Origin: Phycisphaerales bacterium AB-hyl4
GTDB lineage: Bacteria > Planctomycetota > Phycisphaerae > Phycisphaerales > Phycisphaeraceae
Direction of reading: 5' to 3'
NCBI GenBank assembly: GCA_041821185.1
Contig: JBGUBD010000002.1
Coordinates: 248,001-312,000 of the forward strand
DNA: 64,000 nucleotides
The position numbers and the translations under genes were made by a program. Under the pieces are notes generated by a model that did not search any database, was not told where the DNA came from, and was given only the letters and a program-made list of their open reading frames with translations. This document shows positions 10,890 to 18,965 of this stretch, in pieces; the stretch's first letter is position 1, and every line of letters begins with the position of its first letter.

Positions 10890-11984
10890 CTAAACCGAAG
10901 CTGCATTACTTGGCGAAACGACGCTATGATCACAAAGCACAGGTTCGATCTCCCGCCCGACAGACTTGCCTGGCGTGGGCATTGCGTTTCCTTCGATCAG
11001 TTCGATCAGATATTTACCGGCCTCGGCGCCCAGGCCGAGCAAGTTGTAATCCACCGATGCAAAAGGCACGTGGTGATGTTCAAAGCGGTTGCCGACACCC
11101 ACCATCACCAGTTGATTGGCTTCCTCGACCCGCCCCGCATTCAATAATCCGTGATAGAGCTGAACGAGATAGCTATCGCCGTGGGCGAAAATGCCTTGCG
11201 GGAGCCTGGGCCATTGGAGGAGGCTTTCCAGTTCGTGTTCACTGAGGGTCGGGCCGCCGGTGAAGAACACGCGTTCTGAGGGAAGTTCGATTCCCGCCTT
11301 GGCCAGCCCCGTCTGAAAGCCGTGCAGCCGCTCTCGGCCGACGTCGTAGTTATCGATGATCGCCATGCAGTCTGAGATGCCAATTTTCCGGAGGTGCTCA
11401 GCTGCCATTTCACCAACGTGGAAATCGTTGAACGCGACATAAGGCAACGAGGCGTAGTGTCGTCCGCCAAGCACGACCGAGACGCCTCGCTCGACAAGCT
11501 TGCGATACAACGGCTCACTGCCCAATTGGGTCATGGCGAAAATGCCGTCCACGCGATCCGGATCGATCTCCTCCAGCATTTCCCGCTCTCGGAGCGGATC
11601 GCTGCCGAATGGCGGAACCATTTCGAGTCGAAAGCCAGCCCCCGCCAGGGCGGCGGAAAGCCCGGAAGCGACGACGCCGGTCCAGCTTTCAACGTAATCG
11701 CCGGTGAGCATGACGACCACGCCGGTTCGGCGACTCTTGCGGGCGACAAAGGTCCCCCGGCCGACATGCCGGTCAAGCATCCCCTTCTCCGCCAGCTTCT
11801 GGTAGGCCTTGGCCACGGTGAGGGGGGAGACGTGCAGATCACGCGCCAGTGCTTTGTCTGAAGGCATGCGTTGGCCGACAGCCAGGCGATCCGCCCGAAT
11901 CCCGGCTTCGATCGCCTCGCTCAACTGCAGGTAGAGCGGTCGGTTCGTATCTCGCACATTGGGCGGCATCTCTACGATTGACAT
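10890..11984 (-). CDS. GntR-family regulator with LacI-type sensor domain
   Basis: A 364-aa repressor of the GntR/LacI chimeric type (AraR-like layout). The winged helix spans about residues 15-85 (LYLQLSEAIEAGI, VGQRMPSDKALARDLHVSP, VGRGTFVARK) and a periplasmic-binding sensor fills the rest (VVVMLTGDYVESWTG, VDGIFAMTQLGSEP, ADHLRKIGI-like AAEHLRKIGISD). Another in-frame ATG lies at 12014, but that start would put one arm of an inverted repeat inside the gene, so I use 11984. It stands between the operon it probably controls (downstream, same strand) and a divergent Gfo/Idh gene. The ligand is probably a sugar; identity unknown. Confidence 0.87.
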   Translation of the reverse strand: MSIVEMPPNVRDTNRPLYLQLSEAIEAGIRADRLAVGQRMPSDKALARDLHVSPLTVAKAYQKLAEKGMLDRHVGRGTFVARKSRRTGVVVMLTGDYVESWTGVVASGLSAALAGAGFRLEMVPPFGSDPLREREMLEEIDPDRVDGIFAMTQLGSEPLYRKLVERGVSVVLGGRHYASLPYVAFNDFHVGEMAAEHLRKIGISDCMAIIDNYDVGRERLHGFQTGLAKAGIELPSERVFFTGGPTLSEHELESLLQWPRLPQGIFAHGDSYLVQLYHGLLNAGRVEEANQLVMVGVGNRFEHHHVPFASVDYNLLGLGAEAGKYLIELIEGNAMPTPGKSVGREIEPVLCDHSVVSPSNAASV

Positions 11985-12021
11985 ACGCAATAGTCTAATA
12001 ATCTCGATTGGCATATGTCAA
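11978..12021. promoter_or_regulatory. inverted repeat, candidate operator of the GntR/LacI regulator
   Basis: TTGACATACGC-AAT and the reverse complement TTGACATATGCCAAT face each other over 44 bp in the divergent gap between the regulator (11984) and the Gfo/Idh gene (12088). Eight arm bases are perfect (TTGACATA/TATGTCAA) and the extended arms differ by one substitution and one indel. Each arm starts with a perfect -35 box TTGACA, one on each strand, so binding could repress both directions. Confidence 0.5.
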
Positions 12022-12033
12022 TCCCTTTCCTTG

Positions 12034-12055
12034 AAGAATGACTCTTGTTATTCTT
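12034..12055. promoter_or_regulatory. small inverted repeat AAGAAT/ATTCTT
   Basis: AAGAAT at 12034 and ATTCTT at 12050 are separated by 10 bp, 32 bp before the Gfo/Idh start codon. It could be a second regulator site or a leader hairpin. It is short enough to be chance. Confidence 0.25.
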
Positions 12056-12087
12056 GATATGACCGGGCACCCCTTGGAGATGCATGT

Positions 12088-13269
12088 ATGAGCCGTATTC
12101 TCGCGTACGTTGGCCCCATTCGGACGGGCGTCGTCGGCCTCGGCCGGGCGGGCTGGAATATCCATGTCAGGCTGCTGCGCGACGACGCACGATTCCGGAT
12201 CATCGCTGCGAGCGATCCTGAGGCAGGTCGCAGGGAGCAGGCGTGCCAGGAACTTGGCTGCGAGACATTCGCCACTGCCGAACAGATGATCGAGCGGATG
12301 GGGCTGGATCTGGTTGTGGTCGCCTCGCCTTCGGTGTACCACAGGCCGCATGCGTTGATGGCGCTGAAAGCGGGCGCTCATGTTGTCGTGGAAAAGCCGT
12401 TGGCCGGCTCGGCGGATGAAGTCGACGAGATGATCGCCGCGGCGCATGCTGCCAACCGCCAGTTGATGCCGTTTCAGTCACGCCGACTGAGCCCGATCCA
12501 TCAACAACTGCAAAAGGTGATCCAGAGCGGCAAGCTTGGTCGACTGCTTCATATCGCCTACCGTCGATACAACTACATCCGCCGAAACGACTGGCAGTGC
12601 GTGCTTGCCAATGGCGGCGGCCTGCTGCGTAATCACGGCTCGCACATCCTTGATCAGATCCTTGATCTCGTTCAGAGCCCTGTTAATCGTGTCATGTGCC
12701 AGCTTGAACGCATCAGCTCGGCAGGCGATGCCGAAGATCATGTCGTGGTGCTGATGCAGACCTCGTCCGGCGTAACGGTGCACGTAGAGATTTCAGACGG
12801 CACCGCAGCCAGCGAGACCGGTCCGGAATGGATGTTCGTCGGTGAACAGGGCACGTTAACGGCAACCGACAACGAGGGCACGATTCGTCATATGAATCCA
12901 GGCGAGATCCCTTCGCGCCAGCTTCAGGATGGACTTGCGGCCCAAGGTCGGCGTTACGGTACATCCGAAAAGCTGCCTTGGAATGAGCAGCAGTTTTCCG
13001 TGGAAGGCAAACCCGACATCTGCTTCTACGATCAGGTACACGACACGATTACACGGGGGCGGCCGTTTATTTTTCCACCCGAGCAGGTGCGGACGGTGAT
13101 CGCGGTGCTTGATGATTGCCGACGCCAAAATCCGCGGTTTTCCGGGCTACGGCCTTTCGTACCCCAACCGGTTTCCGACGCCACTCCAGGCACCGGCGGA
13201 TCGTTGATCGCCTCGCCGGCTTCGGCATCATCGAAGCAGTTCCGTAAAGTTCGCGTCAATAGCTCCTGA
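12088..13269 (+). CDS. Gfo/Idh/MocA-family oxidoreductase
   Basis: A 393-aa NAD(P)-dependent sugar dehydrogenase-like enzyme. The Rossmann dinucleotide loop is GVVGLGRAGWNIH near residue 14, the catalytic Lys lies in VVVEKPLAG near residue 108, and the C-terminal alpha/beta domain carries LRNHGSHILDQ, which is usual for the family. There is no Tat signal, so it is cytoplasmic. GGAG stands eight bases before the ATG. It is divergent from the GntR/LacI regulator and shares the operator-like inverted repeat, so it is probably co-regulated with the polysaccharide operon. Substrate unknown. Confidence 0.88.
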   Translation: MSRILAYVGPIRTGVVGLGRAGWNIHVRLLRDDARFRIIAASDPEAGRREQACQELGCETFATAEQMIERMGLDLVVVASPSVYHRPHALMALKAGAHVVVEKPLAGSADEVDEMIAAAHAANRQLMPFQSRRLSPIHQQLQKVIQSGKLGRLLHIAYRRYNYIRRNDWQCVLANGGGLLRNHGSHILDQILDLVQSPVNRVMCQLERISSAGDAEDHVVVLMQTSSGVTVHVEISDGTAASETGPEWMFVGEQGTLTATDNEGTIRHMNPGEIPSRQLQDGLAAQGRRYGTSEKLPWNEQQFSVEGKPDICFYDQVHDTITRGRPFIFPPEQVRTVIAVLDDCRRQNPRFSGLRPFVPQPVSDATPGTGGSLIASPASASSKQFRKVRVNSS

Positions 13270-13305
13270 AGCCGAAAAATGGTCATTACCACTTTTTAAG
13301 GCTTC
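13268..13305 (+). terminator. possible terminator after the Gfo/Idh gene
   Basis: GAAGCC (13268) pairs with GGCTTC (13300), with an inner helix AAAATGG/CCACTTTT. The hairpin begins inside the stop codon region. No clean U-tract follows, so termination is uncertain. Confidence 0.4.
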
Positions 13306-13369
13306 CTGAGCCGCACTGCCCGACGCAGGCAGGTGCGCTAATTCAAGCGTTCGGCGGGGTTTGTTGCAA

Positions 13370-13443
13370 TGCACCTGGGAGGGCTCGAACCTCCAACCTC
13401 AAGCTTCGGAGGCTTGCACTCTATCCAATTGAGCTACAGGTGC
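13370..13443 (-). tRNA. tRNA-Arg(CCG)
   Basis: A complete cloverleaf on the minus strand. The acceptor pair is GCACCTG/CAGGTGC with discriminator A, the D arm is GCTC...AGAG, and the anticodon stem CAAGC/GCTTG holds the loop CTCCGAA, giving anticodon CCG. The T arm is GGAGG-TTCGAGC-CCTCC. The 3' CCA is not encoded. It lies 63 bp downstream of the respiratory operon end, on the same strand. Confidence 0.95.
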
Positions 13444-13506
13444 GGCGTCGCGATTGGTCGACTGGTCAATCATTATAGCAACAAGCGATTGTCAAGCGGG
13501 CGGTGG

Positions 13507-13965
13507 TCAGCGGTCGGGGCCGGGCGTGTCTTCGGGGGCGCGGGTTCGGATGGTGGCGGTGTAGAGGTAGGCGGCGATGTCGCGGGCTTCCTGTTCGGTG
13601 ACGCCGAGGTTGGGCATGGCAGTGCCTGGGCGGATGTCGCGCGGGGCCTGGAGCCAGTGGGCGAGGTTGTCGGGTGTGTTGGGCAGATGGCCTGCGATGT
13701 AGATCTGGTTGCGGAGGTCGGCAAGCTGGGGGCCGACGCGTCCGTCGGCGGTGCGGATGCCGGGGATGGTGTGGCAGGCGCCGCAGCCGTGGGCGATGAT
13801 GGCGTCGCGGCCGCGCTGGGGATCGGTGTCGGGCAACTGCCAGACGGGGTCGATGGGAAGGCGGTGCGGGCCGCGAAGGAAGTAGTCGCCCATGACGGCG
13901 ATGAACATCAGCAGGCCGAGGGCGAGCAGGGCGGCGGTGAAGTTGTTCAGTAAATGCCAGGGCAT
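13507..13965 (-). CDS. membrane-anchored monohaem cytochrome c
   Basis: A 152-aa protein with an N-terminal membrane anchor (residues about 5-27) and one class I cytochrome c domain. The haem-binding motif is CGACH near residue 61 and the distal Met is in GTAMPNLGV. It probably faces the periplasm and carries electrons between the bc complex and the oxidase encoded upstream. It is the last gene of the seven-gene respiratory operon, 15 bp after the CtaG-like gene. It could instead be an extra oxidase subunit. Confidence 0.85.
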   Translation of the reverse strand: MPWHLLNNFTAALLALGLLMFIAVMGDYFLRGPHRLPIDPVWQLPDTDPQRGRDAIIAHGCGACHTIPGIRTADGRVGPQLADLRNQIYIAGHLPNTPDNLAHWLQAPRDIRPGTAMPNLGVTEQEARDIAAYLYTATIRTRAPEDTPGPDR

Positions 13966-13975
13966 GGGGAGAATA

Positions 13976-14013
13976 AGTTTCTAGTTTCCAGTTTCTAGTT
14001 TCTGGTTTGGAAT
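13976..14013 (+). repeat. 7-bp-period repeat overlapping the 3' end of the ctaG-like gene
   Basis: Four tandem units AGTTTCT, AGTTTCC, AGTTTCT, AGTTTCT, then GGTTTGGAATGGGGG. Read on the minus strand it encodes the last residues of the CtaG-like protein (NQKLETGN) and its TAG stop. See related repeats at 36761, 42341 and 44089. Confidence 0.75.
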
Positions 14014-14895
14014 GGGGGCGACGGCGGGTAGGGGGTGTTGAAGTTGGCGCATCCAGAAGTAGAACATCAGCGCGGCGGCGGCGGCGTAAAGGGTGCAGGC
14101 GGGCATCCACATCACCAGGCCGGCGAGCTGCTGGTCTTCCAACGCGGTGAGGTTCCAGGCGGCGGTGGTGGTTTCGTAATGCGGATACCAGACGCGCGGC
14201 GACAGCGCGAGGAACACGCCCAGCGCGCTGGAGTGCAGCGAGCTGGTGAACAGGTATAGCACGCCGAGGCCGAGGTTGAGACGGAGTCGGCTGAGCGGGT
14301 CGAGCAGGACGCGCCAGAACAGGCATGAGGCGATGAAGAAGGCGAGGTGCTGCGCATCGTGGACGAGCTCGTTGCGCAGCGCGGCTTCGTAGAGGGTGGG
14401 GATGTGCCAGATCCAGAGCGTGAATGCGTAGAGCGCCCAGGTGAGCAGCGGCTGCCAGAGCAGGTAGGGGCCTGGCATGCGGAACATCGCGCCGAGTCGA
14501 ACGCGGCCGACGGTTGTGAAGGCGAAGAGCATGACGCGGGTGGGCGCTGCGATGACGAACAGCGGCGCGGCGATCATCATGATGATCATGTGCTGAATCA
14601 TGTGGACCCAGGACAACTCGATCGCGAGCACGTCGACCGGCGAGATCAGGGCGACGACGAGCGAGAGGATGGCGAAGGCGAAGGCGGTGGCTTGCAGGCG
14701 TGAGACGCCGTGGCCGGTGCCGGCGCGTCGCCACATGTTGATGAGGCCGACGGTGTAGAGGGTGCTCAACAGCAGGAGGACGGGGATGATGACGGGGTCG
14801 ATGTTCCACGCGGTCCACCAATGGCCGTCGTGTGGTTCGTCGCCGACGACGTGGGCGAGTGTGGGCATGAGCATGGCGTGGTGTGGCATCAGCAT
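13981..14895 (-). CDS. CtaG/caa3-type cytochrome c oxidase assembly membrane protein
   Basis: A 304-aa integral membrane protein of the caa3_CtaG type, thought to help copper delivery or assembly of cytochrome c oxidase. It has about seven membrane segments and conserved His-rich turns: HMIQHMIIMM, WIWHIPTLYEAAL, VHDAQHLAFF, SSLHSSALG. The ATG at 14895 overlaps the upstream stop as ATGCTGA, so translation is probably coupled; longer versions of this frame run into Arg/His-rich antisense-type sequence and are rejected. The last eight residues and the stop codon derive from a 7-bp repeat, so the C-terminus is probably not native. Confidence 0.85.
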   Translation of the reverse strand: MLMPHHAMLMPTLAHVVGDEPHDGHWWTAWNIDPVIIPVLLLLSTLYTVGLINMWRRAGTGHGVSRLQATAFAFAILSLVVALISPVDVLAIELSWVHMIQHMIIMMIAAPLFVIAAPTRVMLFAFTTVGRVRLGAMFRMPGPYLLWQPLLTWALYAFTLWIWHIPTLYEAALRNELVHDAQHLAFFIASCLFWRVLLDPLSRLRLNLGLGVLYLFTSSLHSSALGVFLALSPRVWYPHYETTTAAWNLTALEDQQLAGLVMWMPACTLYAAAAALMFYFWMRQLQHPLPAVAPIPNQKLETGN

Positions 14896-15293
14896 GCTCC
14901 CAGGTAGAAGAAGATCGGGACGGATTGGAAGACGATAACGAAGGCGAACAGCAGGTTGCTGATGCGGCCGAAGCGTGCGAGGAATCGCAGGTTGGCTTGT
15001 GGGGCGTGGCCCGTGTCGGTGAGGACGCGGTGCAGGCGGTGGGCGGCGAAGATGGACGCGACGGCGACGGCGAACGTGAGACCGCTGACCAGCAATATGC
15101 CCCATGCGACGCCGGTGAGTTGGAAGAGCATGGGGTGGCGGAGCGCGGTGAGGCAGCCGAACTCTGCAATGAGGTAGGCCAGCAGCAGATGGCTTAGCCA
15201 TGCGAGCGCACCGCCGAGGATGGCGAAGGCGGTGAGCAGCGACCCCGGCGTGGTGCGGGTGGTGGTGTGCGGGATGTTGGGCGGGGCGGTCAT
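14889..15293 (-). CDS. four-helix membrane protein of the oxidase operon
   Basis: A 134-aa protein with four predicted membrane helices (residues about 18-40, 52-78, 104-128 region). It resembles no enzyme I can name. Its place between the CoxA-CoxC fusion and the CtaG-like gene suggests an accessory or small oxidase subunit, perhaps replacing subunit IV. An in-frame GTG at 15317 would add eight residues (MKGESKTT); I chose the ATG at 15293, although the AAGGTGA element upstream is rather far away. Confidence 0.7.
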   Translation of the reverse strand: MTAPPNIPHTTTRTTPGSLLTAFAILGGALAWLSHLLLAYLIAEFGCLTALRHPMLFQLTGVAWGILLVSGLTFAVAVASIFAAHRLHRVLTDTGHAPQANLRFLARFGRISNLLFAFVIVFQSVPIFFYLGAC

Positions 15294-15323
15294 GGTTGTC
15301 TTGCTTTCACCTTTCACATCCGA

Positions 15324-17858
15324 TCAGAGCACCCAGGGGGAGACGTAGAGCACGGCGAACACGACAGCGGCGGCGACGACGGTGAAGTGCCACAACATGG
15401 CGGTGATCTGCATTTGCAGCTGCGTGTGGCCGTGGTGTTGCGGGTCGTGATGCAGGCGGGCGATCATGGCGATGTTGAGCACGATGGCGGTGGCGAGTGT
15501 GATGGCGAGGGCGTAGTGGGTGACGTGGAAGATCGAGCCGTATGCATTGGTCTGCGGGAGGAAGGGGACGCTGTAGATTTCGTAGGCCTGCCACGCGAGG
15601 AAGAGCGTGCCCGGCAGGGCGGCGACGATGAGGCCGTAGAACGTCGGCCGCCACTCACCGCGGGCGAGCTGTCGCGACGCCCACGCGACCGGCACGCTGC
15701 TGCAGGCGAGCACGATCAGAGCGATTGCCGGGATCAGCACGCCCGGCCGGGGCAAGTCATGCTGCGGCCACGCGTCGGAGAACAGCCACAAGTAGTAGTA
15801 GGCATACACCAGCACGGCGAACACCATGCCGAGCACGGCGAGCAGCCCGACGACGCCCCACCATGCCGGGCTCGCGCTGCCCGATGGGAACACGGTCATC
15901 CCCGCGTCGGGCCCGACGTCATCATCGCGCACGCGCGCCAGCCGACGTTCGCCGGGCCAGAGCCACGAGCCGACCATGAGCAGCGAATAGGCGAGCCCCA
16001 GCGGCAGCACGAGGTAATACTGGTACAACGTCGCGACCATCGCCACGAGCAGGCCCAGCGATGCCAGCAGGGGTTTGTACGTCAGGCCGGGGAGCCATTG
16101 GATCGCCTGCGGGCGGGCGTGGAGCGCGTCGGTGATGAGGGTGGCCCGCCATGTCGTCGGGCGAGCGTGCAGGGCATCGGCGGCGCGATGGGATGCTTGC
16201 AGGGCGGGGGTGTCCGGCTGCGGGTCGGGTGCGGTGCCACCGCGCCGTTGGCCACCCCAGAGCGGGTGTCGGCCGTGCACGATGGCGGGGCGCTCGAAGG
16301 CGTATACCGGCGGCGGCGAGGGGAGGGACCACTCGAGCGTGTCGCTGCCCCAGGGGTTGTCGGCCGCCTTGTCGCCCCAGCGGAGGCTTAGTGCGAAGTT
16401 GATGAGGAACACGAGCGTGCCGGCGGCGAAAACGAACGCACCGGCGCTGACGAAGAGGTTTTGCCCTTCCGGGTCGATGAGTTCGGGGTAGGTATAGACG
16501 CGTCGGGGCAGGCCGAAGAAGCCGAGGATGTGCATGGGGAAGAAGGTGGCGTTGAAGCCGACGAACGAGAGCCAGAAGCTAAGTGCGCCAAGGCGTTCGC
16601 CGAGCATTCGGCCAGTGATTTTCGGCAGCCAGAAGTGCAAGCCGGCGAAGACGGGGAAGACGACGCCGCCGATGAGCACGTAGTGGAAATGTGCGACGAG
16701 GAAGTACGTGTCGTGCACCTGCCAGTCGAAGGGGACGACGGCGATCATGACGCCTGTGAATCCGCCGAGGACGAAGAGGAAGAGGAAGCCGAGCAGATAG
16801 AGGACGGGCGTGGTGAGGCGGGGTCGCGTGCCCCAGAGTGTGGCGATCCAGGCGAAGACCTGGACGCCGCTGGCGGTGGCGATCATGAGGCTGGCGGCGG
16901 CGAAGAAGTGCATGGCCAGTTCGGGCAGGCCGGTGGTGTACATGTGGTGAACCCAGAGGCCGAAGCTCATGAAGCCCGTGACGAGGATGGCGACGGTGAT
17001 GAGCGTGTAGCCGACGAGTCGACCGGCGGCGGCGGCGGCGACCATGGAGATGATGCCGGTGGCCGGGAGGAACATGATGTAGACCTCGGGGTGGCCGAAG
17101 AACCAGAACAGGTGTTGCCAGAGCAGGGTGTGGCCGCCGAGGGAAGGGTTGAAAAAGTGCGTGCCGAAGGCGCGGTCGAGTTCGAGGAGGACGGTGGCCA
17201 TGAGGAGCGTGGTGAAGGCGAAGATGATCATCAGGCCGACGATGAGCATGGCCCAGGCGAACAGGGGCATGCGGGCGAGGGTCATGCCGGGCGCGCGACA
17301 TTTGAGAATGGTGACGACGATTTCGATGGCGGTGGCGATGCCGGCGATTTCGACCATGGCCAGGCCCAGCAGCCAGTAGTCCTGTCGGATGCCGGCGTAC
17401 TCGGGGCCGGAGAGCGGGGTGTAGGCGAACCAGCCGGCGTCGGGGACGTGGCCGGTGACGAAGCTGGCGTAGAAAATGATGCCGCCGAAGAGGTAGACCC
17501 AGTAGCTGAACGCGGTGAGGCGGGGGAAGACCATGTCGCGTGAGCCGACCATGAGCGGCAGGAGATAGATCGCCAGGCCTTCGAGAAACGGCACGGCGAA
17601 GAGGTACATCATCGTCGAGCCGTGCATGGTGAAAAGCTGGTTGTACACCTGCGGGCCGAGGAAGTCGTTGTCAGGCACGGCCAGTTGAATGCGCATGAGC
17701 AGCGCGAGCACGCCGCCGAGCAGGAAGAAGATGAACGCGGTGAGCATGAACCGCTTGCCCAACGGCTGGTTGTTCACCTCTGCCAGCGCACGGGGAAAGC
17801 TGCGGGGCGAGGCCCACGTGCGCTGAAAGGCGGCAAAGTTGTCAGCGTGATCGAGCAT
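15324..17858 (-). CDS. ctaD: cytochrome c oxidase subunit I-III fusion
   Basis: An 844-aa fused haem-copper oxidase subunit I and subunit III. All subunit I ligands are present: H79 in MHGSTMMY for the low-spin haem, H256 and cross-linked Y260 in HPEVY, H304-H305 for CuB, and H390/H392 in VAHFHYVL. HPEVY with the linked Tyr places it among A-family proton-pumping oxidases. After about residue 560, a poorly conserved link leads to two helices and then a subunit III-like five-helix part ending TAMLWHFTVVAAAVVF. It lies between coxB and the assembly genes. Fusions of this kind are known in caa3 oxidases. Confidence 0.93.
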   Translation of the reverse strand: MLDHADNFAAFQRTWASPRSFPRALAEVNNQPLGKRFMLTAFIFFLLGGVLALLMRIQLAVPDNDFLGPQVYNQLFTMHGSTMMYLFAVPFLEGLAIYLLPLMVGSRDMVFPRLTAFSYWVYLFGGIIFYASFVTGHVPDAGWFAYTPLSGPEYAGIRQDYWLLGLAMVEIAGIATAIEIVVTILKCRAPGMTLARMPLFAWAMLIVGLMIIFAFTTLLMATVLLELDRAFGTHFFNPSLGGHTLLWQHLFWFFGHPEVYIMFLPATGIISMVAAAAAGRLVGYTLITVAILVTGFMSFGLWVHHMYTTGLPELAMHFFAAASLMIATASGVQVFAWIATLWGTRPRLTTPVLYLLGFLFLFVLGGFTGVMIAVVPFDWQVHDTYFLVAHFHYVLIGGVVFPVFAGLHFWLPKITGRMLGERLGALSFWLSFVGFNATFFPMHILGFFGLPRRVYTYPELIDPEGQNLFVSAGAFVFAAGTLVFLINFALSLRWGDKAADNPWGSDTLEWSLPSPPPVYAFERPAIVHGRHPLWGGQRRGGTAPDPQPDTPALQASHRAADALHARPTTWRATLITDALHARPQAIQWLPGLTYKPLLASLGLLVAMVATLYQYYLVLPLGLAYSLLMVGSWLWPGERRLARVRDDDVGPDAGMTVFPSGSASPAWWGVVGLLAVLGMVFAVLVYAYYYLWLFSDAWPQHDLPRPGVLIPAIALIVLACSSVPVAWASRQLARGEWRPTFYGLIVAALPGTLFLAWQAYEIYSVPFLPQTNAYGSIFHVTHYALAITLATAIVLNIAMIARLHHDPQHHGHTQLQMQITAMLWHFTVVAAAVVFAVLYVSPWVL

Positions 17859-17904
17859 GGTGATCCAGCGTCGGGTTTGCCGCGAAGCGTCGCGGCTAAC
17901 GTGT

Positions 17905-18945
17905 TTACTCCAGACTCAACAGATACGTGGTGATTTCGTGCAACTCATCGGCGTCGAGATACGATCGCGGCATGTGGTTGCCCGGCTTGAGCGACTGCGG
18001 GTTGGCGATCCAGCCGGCAAGATTGGCGTAGTTGTTGGGCCACTGGCCCGCGCCAATGCTTGGTCGACTGCCCATGTGCGTCAGGTCCGGCCCGGCGCGG
18101 CCGTGCGCTTCCGTGCCGCTGATGGCGTGGCAGGTGTTGCAGCCGGCTTCCATGAACGCCCGCTGGCCTGATCGATGCACGTCGGTCGTCGGCTCGCGCG
18201 CCGGCTGAGCGCGGCGGGCGAGCCATTGATCGAACTCATCACGCTCCAATGCCACGACGTGAAACGACATCCGCGCATGCTGCTCGCCGCAGTACTCGGC
18301 GCACTGCCCGCGGTACGTGCCCGGTCGGCCCGCCTGAATCCAGAACGTGTTCACATGGTCGGGCAACATGTCCATCTTGCCATGCAGTTGCGGCACCCAG
18401 AAGCTGTGCACCACGTCGGCCGAACTGAGCTTCAGATGCACCGGCTCGCCGGCGGGGATGTGCAGTTCGTTGGCGGTGATGATGCCGTGGTCGGGGTAGC
18501 GCACTTCCCACCACCAGAGGTGGCCGATGACTTCGATCGTCACCGCCGAGTCGGGCTGGCGAAGCGAGACCGTCACCGTCAGCGAATACACCAGCAACAC
18601 GACGAGCACGATCGACGGCAAGGCGATGCCGGACACGATGATGAAGCGATCGCCCACGGGTTCGTCGGCGTCGCCTTCGCCGGGCTCGATGCGCGGGCGA
18701 AACACCGCCCACGCCGCGACGCCCATGACGATGATGAACACGGCCCCGAGCAGGTAGAACATGAACCACCACAGGCCGGCGATGATCTGTGCGGGCTCGC
18801 CTTCGGGATGTAACGCCGACTGCTGCCGCTCTTCGGCACAGCCTGGCAGCAACAACAACAGCGAGAGCAAGAGCAGCGGCAACAACGTCAACGAGATGAG
18901 GACCGATGTCGCGTGTGGGATCGTGTTTGCGAGTCGCTTTGGCAA
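17905..18945 (-). CDS. ctaC: cytochrome c oxidase subunit II with fused cytochrome c
   Basis: A 346-aa caa3-type subunit II. It starts with a lipoprotein signal (lipobox LLPGC, C36), then two membrane helices, then the cupredoxin domain with the full CuA site: H180, C215, C219, H223 and M226 (GQCAEYCGEQHARM). A C-terminal cytochrome c follows, with haem motif CNTCH at 269-273 and distal Met in GNHMPRSY. The fused haem accepts electrons directly from a cytochrome c or from the bc complex. It lies between the cytochrome b gene and the subunit I-III fusion. Confidence 0.93.
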   Translation of the reverse strand: MPKRLANTIPHATSVLISLTLLPLLLLSLLLLLPGCAEERQQSALHPEGEPAQIIAGLWWFMFYLLGAVFIIVMGVAAWAVFRPRIEPGEGDADEPVGDRFIIVSGIALPSIVLVVLLVYSLTVTVSLRQPDSAVTIEVIGHLWWWEVRYPDHGIITANELHIPAGEPVHLKLSSADVVHSFWVPQLHGKMDMLPDHVNTFWIQAGRPGTYRGQCAEYCGEQHARMSFHVVALERDEFDQWLARRAQPAREPTTDVHRSGQRAFMEAGCNTCHAISGTEAHGRAGPDLTHMGSRPSIGAGQWPNNYANLAGWIANPQSLKPGNHMPRSYLDADELHEITTYLLSLE

Positions 18946-18965
18946 CGGGATGTCTCACCTGTCGT

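Noticed and set aside
13466..15169. 567-aa minus-strand reading frame rich in Arg, His and Pro
   Set aside because: It is an out-of-frame shadow of the CtaG-like and neighbouring genes; composition is typical of high-GC shadow frames and no domain is visible.
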